This document shows positions 1 through 4,776 of a DNA stretch of 5,320 nucleotides, in pieces (the first letter of the stretch is position 1; each line of letters starts with the position of its first letter). Both the position numbers and the translations under genes were made by a program. Origin of the DNA: Candidatus Cloacimonadota bacterium (GTDB taxonomy: Bacteria > Cloacimonadota > Cloacimonadia > JGIOTU-2); contig JACNFI010000105.1 of assembly GCA_014384665.1 (NCBI GenBank), positions 1 to 5,320 on the forward strand, written 5' to 3'. A model generated the notes under the pieces. The model saw only the letters and a program-made list of their open reading frames with translations, was not told the origin of the DNA and did not search any database.

Positions 1-1530
1 ATCTGTATAAGGTCTGAGACCAACTACAGTAGTAACATTTTGCACATCCCACCCTTCTCTCAACATTAAAACTGATATAATGGCTTTGTAAGGACTTTTA
101 TCAGAATCAACAGAATCAGCATCTTTTCTTAATTTTTCTAATTCATCTTTTGATCTTTTTGTGCTGGTCCTTTCAGAAACTTCACCACTTTTATTTGTAT
201 GAATTAATAAAACAGCATTTTTAAATTCTGGATAGTAATCTTCTAAATATTTTGCAACTTCGTTACTTTCATTTGTAGTAGTGGTCATAATAAAGAGTAA
301 AGGGCTTTTTACTTTCTTTAGATTTTCATATTGTTTTTGCCATTCTGTAACTCCCAAAGTTATGTAATCTTCATATTTTTCTACAATTTTATCTGATTCT
401 TTTTCTTTTAATTTTGCCCGTGAAACAAGATCCGGCAGAACAAGTTTTTTTACTACATCCTGTTTTATTGCTTCTACTAATGGATAATCACATATTGTTT
501 GAACAAAAATTGTTCCACCTCTATGTTTTGGAGTTGCTGTTAAATCTACTTGTAAAGATAAAGATTTATTATATTTCAATTTAAGTGTATTATTTATATC
601 TTCAATATTTCTAAACCAGGCTAAACTTTCATCATGAATATGATGAGCTTCATCGTTAATAATCAACAAATCTTTAATCTTATCACTTCTTAATATTCTT
701 CCTAAATCTGTGCCTTTATCTTTGTCTGCATAAGGACTTGGTTTTTCTCCCACAAAGTATTTCTCAACATTAACATCTTCAAAAGTAGGTTCAGATGATT
801 TATCTAAGAAAATTCTATGCACATTAGTTAAGAATAAATTTCCGGAAGGAGAGATTGCTTTTACTTCATCTTGTACATGAACTGTCATTTGAAAATCAGT
901 ATTCCATTCTCTATCTCTCCAACCATCTTCTGGTATTATTGAATCTAGCGTAAAAATTTTTAGACCTTCAAAATCTCTTTTTAGTCTATTCAAAACAATA
1001 ATATTTGGAGTAATCATAAGAATATTTTTTGAAAGTTTGGATTCTTTTTCATATAATTTATTAAAATATGACCAAGCTACAACAAGACTTGCAACTTTAG
1101 TTTTTCCTGTTCCTGTTGCCATTTTAATTACGAATCTAAGCCAGGTTTCATTGAACATACCTGTGCTAACTCTGCCTGAAGAATCATATCTAATAAGGTC
1201 ATATTTATCTCTAACTTTTTCTACTTCATAAAGATAAATGATTGATTCCATAGCCTCTCTTTGAGCAAAATAATAGCAAAATTCAATTTCCTCATCATTT
1301 TGAATTTTAACATGTTTTTTATTAAACCAATAATTTAATAATGCTTTTGAAGTTTCAGTTGCTCCTTCGTAATTTTTATTTCTCCATTCATAAACCCTTT
1401 CTCTAATAATTTGTACCAAAGGTGGCATTAATTGGGAATATGCAAATTGTAATCTTTTTTGTTTTGAGGGTAGCCATCTTGTATCTGGTGGCATAATTTT
1501 ATATGGGTTTTTTATGAATTTTTTTGGCAT
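1..1530 (-). CDS. Type III-like restriction enzyme Res subunit (DEAD/DEAH helicase), N-terminal 510 residues; C-terminus beyond left edge
   Basis: I translated this frame by hand: 510 uninterrupted codons from the ATG at 1530 to the left edge. An AAAGGA ribosome site (1538-1543) lies seven bases before the ATG and supports the start. Superfamily 2 helicase motifs appear in order: Walker A MATGTGKT (residues 137-144), motif Ia ITPNIIVLNRL (173-183), DEAH box NDEAHH (292-297), motif III LTATPK (330-335) and LREGWDVQNV (490-499), the last characteristic of type III Res proteins. Motif VI and any C-terminal nuclease domain would lie outside the window. The N-terminal part (WRNKNYEG, ALLNYWF, then a REAMESIIYL stretch near 91-100) resembles, from memory, the BPTD_3080-type restriction family of roughly 900-1000 residues. 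The inferred role is ATP-driven DNA translocation and cleavage of unmethylated DNA, normally with a methyltransferase. None is intact upstream here. A non-restriction defence helicase remains possible. Confidence 0.87.
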   Translation of the reverse strand, partial: MPKKFIKNPYKIMPPDTRWLPSKQKRLQFAYSQLMPPLVQIIRERVYEWRNKNYEGATETSKALLNYWFNKKHVKIQNDEEIEFCYYFAQREAMESIIYLYEVEKVRDKYDLIRYDSSGRVSTGMFNETWLRFVIKMATGTGKTKVASLVVAWSYFNKLYEKESKLSKNILMITPNIIVLNRLKRDFEGLKIFTLDSIIPEDGWRDREWNTDFQMTVHVQDEVKAISPSGNLFLTNVHRIFLDKSSEPTFEDVNVEKYFVGEKPSPYADKDKGTDLGRILRSDKIKDLLIINDEAHHIHDESLAWFRNIEDINNTLKLKYNKSLSLQVDLTATPKHRGGTIFVQTICDYPLVEAIKQDVVKKLVLPDLVSRAKLKEKESDKIVEKYEDYITLGVTEWQKQYENLKKVKSPLLFIMTTTTNESNEVAKYLEDYYPEFKNAVLLIHTNKSGEVSERTSTKRSKDELEKLRKDADSVDSDKSPYKAIISVLMLREGWDVQNVTTVVGLRPYTD

Positions 1531-1552
1531 AGTTTATCCTTTTAAGTATATT

Positions 1553-1736
1553 TTATGAATCTTCATAATCTTTATTTTCACTTAATAATTTAAAAACATA
1601 TTCTAATCTTTCATTAAATTTATTTCTTATATTGTTTTATTTGCTTATCTGTTTTTATGTAAATTCTATGTCCTGTTATTTTTCTCTCAACAAAGCCAAA
1701 TTGACAAATAGGTAATTTTATCTTCTTGAGTAAATT
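1553..1736 (-). pseudogene. Frameshifted gene tail just upstream of res, possibly the 3' end of a lost DNA methyltransferase
   Basis: Two overlapping minus-strand frames look protein-like but neither has a start. The first (1736-1620) reads LPICQFGFVERKITGHRIYI followed by KTDKQIKQYKK and stop. The second (1636-1553) reads NNIRNKFNERLEYVFKLL followed by SENKDYEDS and stop. Dropping one base near 1621 (GAAATAAATTT) would join them as QYKKKFNERLEYVFKLL, which suggests one ancestral C-terminus broken by a +1 frameshift. The final stop lies 22 bases before the restriction gene start. A modification methylase tail would be expected at that place in a mod-res operon, and an acidic, helical ending of this kind is compatible with that. 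The assignment rests on position and style, not on any catalytic motif. The first part could instead be the end of the DUF4143 remnant next to it. Confidence 0.4.
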
Positions 1737-1986
1737 TTACATTGTATAAGATATAACCCTTTTTGATTTCTGGATATTCAAGAATGAATTCTTTTAGATT
1801 CTTTATATTAACTTTTTTAGTTTTCACTTCTATAGGAATCAATTCAGTTCCTTTTTCAATAATGAAGTCAATTTCTTTATTGTTATTAGTTCGCCAGAAA
1901 TGGAGTTTTGAACTAAAATCTACTTTTTTAGATAATTCGCAAAAAACGAAATTTTCAAGATAATTTTTAAATATATTTGAAAAAAG
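1687..1986 (-). pseudogene. N-terminally truncated remnant of a DUF4143-type AAA ATPase
   Basis: An open frame of about 99 codons begins directly after a TGA (1989-1987), has no start codon, and ends at TGA (1689-1687). It opens with SNIFKNYLENFVFCELSKKV, then has HFWRTNNNKEIDFIIEKG and ELIPIEVKTKK, then LKEFILEYPEIKKGYILYN. A YLENFVFCEL helix, a WRT-x-EIDF strand and an IEVK strand are typical of the C-terminal DUF4143 region of archaeal/bacterial AAA ATPases (family knowledge), and E-D-ExK resembles the PD-(D/E)XK nuclease core. Such proteins are usually around 380-450 residues with a Walker A at the N-terminus. Here that entire ATPase part is absent: upstream sequence to the DUF4139 stop carries no P-loop. 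The ending ITYLSIWLC may be natural, or the frame may shift into the tail annotated separately. I take it as a non-functional leftover. Confidence 0.6.
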
Positions 1987-2025
1987 TCACAACTTTTTTG
2001 AAATCCATTTAAAAAAAGTCTGAAC
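1969..2025 (-). repeat. Two imperfect 25-base direct repeats, 32 bases apart
   Basis: On the minus strand the unit at 2025-2001 (GTTCAGACTTTTTTTAAATG...) recurs at 1993-1969 (GTTGTGACTTTTTTCAAATA...), with about 20 of 25 bases matching. The second copy runs into the start of the DUF4143 remnant frame, so the duplication marks the point where that gene lost its front part. Low-complexity T tracts account for part of the similarity. Confidence 0.45.
1980..1999. repeat. 8-bp perfect inverted repeat with a 4-base loop
   Basis: AAAAAAGT (1980-1987), CACA, ACTTTTTT (1992-1999) form a perfect dyad. Only one G-C pair is present per arm, so as an RNA hairpin it is weak. It could act as a poor bidirectional terminator, or be a by-product of the A/T tracts. 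It sits at the edge of the DUF4143 remnant. Confidence 0.35.
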
Positions 2026-2081
2026 TATTTTTAAAAATCTCTTGCTTATTATACTATAATTTATTACTTCAAAACAGTCAT

Positions 2082-2101
2082 CACAATCGAGGACGATTGT
2101 G
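2082..2101 (-). terminator. Hairpin just after the DUF4139 stop: possible terminator or REP-like palindrome
   Basis: CACAATCG (2082-2089) and CGATTGTG (2094-2101) are perfect 8-bp complements around a four-base loop (AGGA on the plus strand, TCCT in the transcript). The stem begins nine bases after the TAA of the DUF4139 gene. It is distinctly richer in G and C than the flanks, and position fits a transcription end. The tract following it in the direction of transcription is ATGACTGTTTTG rather than a clean U run, so intrinsic termination would be weak. An interspersed palindromic repeat is the alternative. Confidence 0.45.
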
Positions 2102-2109
2102 TTACATTT

Positions 2110-3468
2110 TTAATATTTATACAACACAGTAAACGAAAACTTCTTTTCTTGTTCAGCTGGAACTTTTATATTGAATTGGATAGTAAAAGCATCTTTCTTT
2201 TCATATTTTTCATCAGATTCTTCAATAGTCCAATTTCTTCCCAATCTTTTGATTACTTCAATTACAACATCTTCTTCTTTTCTGTTTCTTAGTTCAATTT
2301 CATAAGTTTCTCGTCTGGTATTTTTTGTCGGTCTGTCGCTGCTGGTTGTAGTAAATTTTCCTTTAATATCAAAAGCAATTCCTACTTTCAGCTCAATTTC
2401 CTCATTTTTTGGAGTATGTGGAATTCTATCTTCACCGATAAATTCTGACTCTTTTTCTTTTCCTTTTTTGAAAAGGCGAACTTTGCCTTTTGGCAGCGGA
2501 ATGCCAAGACCAAATTCTTCTTTATTTTCAAATTTAATAGAGACATCTACATTTCCTGCGACATTGCAATTATATCTGAAAATCTTCTCCGCACTTACAT
2601 CAGTTGGGTCAAAAAGGGATATCTGCTTTTGTTGGTTATTGTTGATGTCAATCTTCCGATTTTTGACAGTATAGAGATGGTATTCAAAGAATTCTTCTTC
2701 CACAATTTCAGGAGCAGCAAATCCTTTTTCTGCCATTATTCTCATTCCATCAGCAGCAAGGGGTCTTTCTCTTGCCAGATGCACCTCGCCAGCCATAAGT
2801 TTCAAATCTACATTTTTGAATGCTTTTCCGCATCTGTTATCCAGCGAAATCCAGGAAGCAAGATTTAAGGATTTTTCATCAGTGGATAAAACCCCAACAT
2901 ATTGTGCATCCCAGGTGATATTTTTCGTGATGTAACTCAGTTTTGTTTTGCAGTCACCTTTGATGTTGGAAATCAGTTCCCAATTCAAAGTTGGTTTTGT
3001 GTAGAAATTTTCCGGCATTTTCTCCAGATTGATATTCTGAATCTCTTTACGATTTACCATATTAATTCCCATATCCTGTTTTTGAATCACAATGTTTTCG
3101 TTATCAAATGATTTCAGAATTCCTGTAAAAAGTTCACCATTTTTTGTAACAACTTCAATTTCTCTATCCAGATACTTATCCAGAATTTTGCTTGTGTTTG
3201 CCAGGTCATATTCAAAATTTTGAAGAGCAATTACAATTTTATCTGATTTTTTGATTGGGGCAAGATGCACGGAAGTTGGCTCAATCGCTGCTGGAATATC
3301 AGACAAACTGTATTGATTTATCCCTTTTTCAAGCGGGATTGTCAGATTGGTTCTGACTGTTGCAAAATTTTGGTTGTAGATTGTCACACTCGTTTGAGCC
3401 AATAGACCTGTTTCTGCCAATAAGACCATACTTATTAGCAAGATAGTTGTTTTGTAAATTCTTTTCAT
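2110..3468 (-). CDS. Exported DUF4139 domain protein, 452 aa
   Basis: Complete gene. The start at 3468 follows a GTGAGGA ribosome site. Residues 1-24 form a Sec signal peptide (basic MKRIYK, hydrophobic core, probable cleavage LLA|Q at 24-25), so the product is likely periplasmic or surface-exposed. There is no lipobox cysteine and no later membrane segment. Mature residues 26-70 (VTIYNQNFATVRTNL ... GINQYSLSDIPAAIEPTSV) match the beta-rich opening usual in DUF4139 proteins. Residues 98-132 (EIEVVTKNGELFTGILKSFD) resemble a small barrel strand pattern. Residues 180-450 form the DUF4139 region: ITWDAQYVGVL, DLKLMAGEVH, the family-typical FFEYHLYTV (260-268) and the NQQKQISLF strand, then repeated beta strands to LYKY at the C-terminus. 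No catalytic residues are recognisable and the biochemical function is unknown. The gene stands alone, with a repeat-filled gap upstream and a hairpin after the stop. Confidence 0.9.
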   Translation of the reverse strand: MKRIYKTTILLISMVLLAETGLLAQTSVTIYNQNFATVRTNLTIPLEKGINQYSLSDIPAAIEPTSVHLAPIKKSDKIVIALQNFEYDLANTSKILDKYLDREIEVVTKNGELFTGILKSFDNENIVIQKQDMGINMVNRKEIQNINLEKMPENFYTKPTLNWELISNIKGDCKTKLSYITKNITWDAQYVGVLSTDEKSLNLASWISLDNRCGKAFKNVDLKLMAGEVHLARERPLAADGMRIMAEKGFAAPEIVEEEFFEYHLYTVKNRKIDINNNQQKQISLFDPTDVSAEKIFRYNCNVAGNVDVSIKFENKEEFGLGIPLPKGKVRLFKKGKEKESEFIGEDRIPHTPKNEEIELKVGIAFDIKGKFTTTSSDRPTKNTRRETYEIELRNRKEEDVVIEVIKRLGRNWTIEESDEKYEKKDAFTIQFNIKVPAEQEKKFSFTVLYKY

Positions 3469-3491
3469 TATTCCTCACTTTCTTTTAATTT

Positions 3492-3535
3492 TGGTTGAGT
3501 GGTTGAGTGGTTGATGGTTGATTGGTTGTTTGGTG
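3492..3535 (+). repeat. Degenerate TGGTTGA(G) heptamer/octamer array
   Basis: The plus strand reads TGGTTGAG twice (3492-3507), TGGTTGA twice (3508-3521), then the degenerating units TTGGTTG and TTTGGTG to 3535. It begins 24 bases upstream of the DUF4139 start codon, inside what should be its leader or promoter region. Its complement is the CAACCAT/CAACTAT unit of the neighbouring array, so the two arrays are the same repeat in opposite orientations. Confidence 0.7.
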
Positions 3536-3583
3536 AACTACCAACTATCAACTATCAACTATCAACTATCAACCATCAACCAC
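3507..3583. repeat. 16-bp perfect inverted repeat made by opposing heptamer arrays
   Basis: Positions 3507-3522 (GTGGTTGATGGTTGAT) are the exact reverse complement of 3568-3583, with a 45-base interior. The interior has a smaller dyad, TTGGT (3530-3534) and ACCAA (3540-3544). In a transcript of the DUF4139 gene this would fold into a long stem in the 5' leader, 39 bases before the start codon. That could affect translation or termination, but the repeats may equally be neutral intergenic sequence. Confidence 0.75.
3542..3583 (+). repeat. Heptamer tandem repeat (CAACTAT)4 + CAACCAT + CAACCAC
   Basis: Four exact CAACTAT units (3542-3569) are followed by the variants CAACCAT (3570-3576) and CAACCAC (3577-3583), giving about six units without a gap. 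Heptamer arrays between genes are known elsewhere, for example the STRR repeats of filamentous cyanobacteria. The period of seven means a change in copy number would not keep the reading frame, but no gene overlaps it here. There are no spacers, so this is not a CRISPR array. Confidence 0.85.
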
Positions 3584-3657
3584 ATATAAGCTATATTTTT
3601 TCTGTTGGTCTGCTAATGTGAAAATAATGGTCTCCGTAATCTATTTATAAATTACCC

Positions 3658-4302
3658 TTAATCCTTTTTTGGAGATATAGATATGTCTGATAATATTGAT
3701 TTTATTTTTGATACTATCATATCAATTGCAATTGGATTAAGTCCTCCTTCTGGCACGATAATATCAGCATATTTTTTAGAGGGCTCAATAAATTCCAGAT
3801 GCATTGGTCTGACTGTATCTACATATTGACTATAAACTGACTCAAAGGTTCGTCCTCTTTCATTGATATCCCGCTTGAGTCTTCTTAATATTCTTATATC
3901 TGAATCAGTATCAACAAAGATTTTTATATCCAATAAATTTCGCAGTTCCTTATTTTCAAAGAGAAGAATTCCTTCTAAAATTATCACTTTGTGGGGTTCA
4001 ACGAGTATAGTTTCTTTTTTTCTAAGATGAGTTTTGAAATCATATACAGGCATTTTAATAGACTGATTATTTTTTAAGGTTCTAATATGTTGTATAAGGA
4101 ATTTCGTATCAAATGCATAAGGATGGTCAAAGTTTATTTTATTTCTCTCATCAAACGGAAGCTCACTGTGAGATTTGTAATATGCATCCTGTTTGATTAC
4201 AACAATATTTGGGTCATTGAGTTCTTCAATAATTCGATCTGCAAGTGTAGTTTTTCCAGAACCAGTGCCGCCAGCAATTCCAATAATTAAGTTTTGTTTC
4301 AT
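3658..4302 (-). CDS. udk: Uridine kinase, 214 aa
   Basis: Complete gene for the salvage enzyme that phosphorylates uridine and cytidine to UMP and CMP in the cytoplasm using a nucleoside triphosphate. The start at 4302 follows an AAGGGA ribosome site. The length matches E. coli Udk (about 213 residues). Visible motifs are the Walker A GGTGSGKTT (11-19), the QDAYYK strand with the presumed catalytic Asp39, FDHPYAFD (58-65), the nucleoside-pocket segment MPVYDFKTH (84-92), EGILLF (110-115), the lid with its basic cluster IRILRRLKRDINERGR (136-151), and RPMHLEFIEPSKKYADIIVP (165-184). The last twelve or so residues are a family-variable, lysine-rich tail. Phosphoribulokinase shares the fold, but the lid, the RPMHLEFIEPSK signature and the length favour uridine kinase. 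No neighbour overlaps it. The gaps on both sides suggest its own transcription unit, although no convincing promoter could be picked out of the AT-rich upstream DNA. Confidence 0.95.
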   Translation of the reverse strand: MKQNLIIGIAGGTGSGKTTLADRIIEELNDPNIVVIKQDAYYKSHSELPFDERNKINFDHPYAFDTKFLIQHIRTLKNNQSIKMPVYDFKTHLRKKETILVEPHKVIILEGILLFENKELRNLLDIKIFVDTDSDIRILRRLKRDINERGRTFESVYSQYVDTVRPMHLEFIEPSKKYADIIVPEGGLNPIAIDMIVSKIKSILSDISISPKKD

Positions 4303-4422
4303 TTTTCCCTTTTAATTTATTTGTAAATAAAGTAAAAATCTTAGTTTGATGTCAATTATTTTATTAGGTATTTATTTTGTTTGATTTATATTCACAACTC
4401 AACAGTTGAATTGTATTAAAAA

Positions 4423-4464
4423 TATCAGATAATTTTTATACAAGTATATCAAAATAATCTGATA
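4423..4464 (-). terminator. 42-base near-perfect dyad, followed by a T5 tract on the minus strand
   Basis: TATCAGATAATTTT (4423-4436) pairs with AAAATAATCTGATA (4451-4464) at 13 of 14 positions. The interior adds TATAC (4437-4441) and GTATA (4444-4448) around AA. Read on the minus strand, the stem ends CTGATA and is followed by TTTTT, so it could terminate transcription coming from xerC, about 310 bases downstream of its stop. The stem is mostly A-T pairs. It also lies 120-160 bases upstream of udk, so a protein-binding operator is an alternative. Confidence 0.4.
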
Positions 4465-4622
4465 AAAATGATAGGATTTTATGAATTTCTATAATCTCAG
4501 ACCTGGTTATGTAACAGGATTTTTTGATTATCAGGATAATGAAAATATAAAATTTATACCAATTTATCTAATATAAAAAAATTTTTGAACAACTCAACAA
4601 TCAATAAATTAAGTAATTTGCA

Positions 4623-4649
4623 CAATTCAACCAATTCAACCAATTCAAC
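4623..4649 (+). repeat. Nonamer tandem repeat (CAATTCAAC)3
   Basis: Three exact contiguous copies of CAATTCAAC, followed by the related CAGTTAACT. A looser CAACTCAACAATCAATA stretch lies just before it. The CAAC core is shared with the heptamer array near 3542-3583, which suggests a common class of intergenic short repeats in this genome. Confidence 0.75.
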
Positions 4650-4654
4650 CAGTT

Positions 4655-4776
4655 AACTAATTTACCCCGTTAGATAATTTATTAAAAAAATTTATATCTC
4701 TTTTTTAAGAAATATTCTATATTTAATATAATATCTATATAAAAACATAAATATCTACCGGGGTGAACTAATTTAC
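4655..4776. mobile_element. Possible 105-bp MITE-like element with imperfect inverted ends and flanking direct repeat
   Basis: TTACCCCGTTAGATA (4662-4676) and TATCTACCGGGGTGA (4752-4766) are inverted repeats matching at 13 of 15 positions. They carry nearly the only G/C runs in the gap. The sequence AACTAATTTAC occurs at 4655-4665 and again at 4766-4776, so direct repeats lie at both outer edges like a target duplication, overlapping the inverted ends by a few bases. The right copy touches the xerC stop codon. The interior is AT-rich and non-coding. Seen: the repeats. Inferred: a small non-autonomous insertion. A recombination site or chance are alternatives. Confidence 0.3.

Larger units (their letters stand above)
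4303..4775. other. Gene-free interval between xerC and udk
   Basis: About 470 bases of extremely AT-rich sequence without a convincing gene. It holds the dyad at 4423-4464, the CAATTCAAC repeats at 4623-4649 and the element-like structure at 4655-4776, each listed separately. A small GTTGAATTG (4405-4413) is an inverted copy of the nonamer unit. The promoter of udk should lie here, but TATAAT-like strings are too common to choose one. Confidence 0.6.

Noticed and set aside
1037..1231. Plus-strand open frame of 64 codons
   Set aside because: It lies antisense to the restriction helicase across its Walker A region. The minus-strand frame has clear motifs and the plus-strand one none.
1763..1963. 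Plus-strand open frame of 66 codons
   Set aside because: It is antisense to the DUF4143 remnant, which has recognisable family motifs in the other strand.
2055..2060. TATAAT promoter box
   Set aside because: No -35 box at a suitable distance, no plus-strand gene follows, and such strings are frequent in DNA this AT-rich.
2468..3111. Several plus-strand open frames of 68-79 codons
   Set aside because: All are antisense to the DUF4139 gene, with no ribosome sites or recognisable domains.
3542..3583. CRISPR-like array
   Set aside because: The units are seven bases and directly adjacent, without spacers, and there are no cas genes.
4087..4290. Plus-strand open frame of 67 codons
   Set aside because: It is antisense to udk, whose motifs are unambiguous.
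4514..4538. Plus-strand terminator (CCTGGTT/AACAGG stem then ATTTTTT)
   Set aside because: The stem is short with a bulged G, and there is no gene on the plus strand for it to serve.
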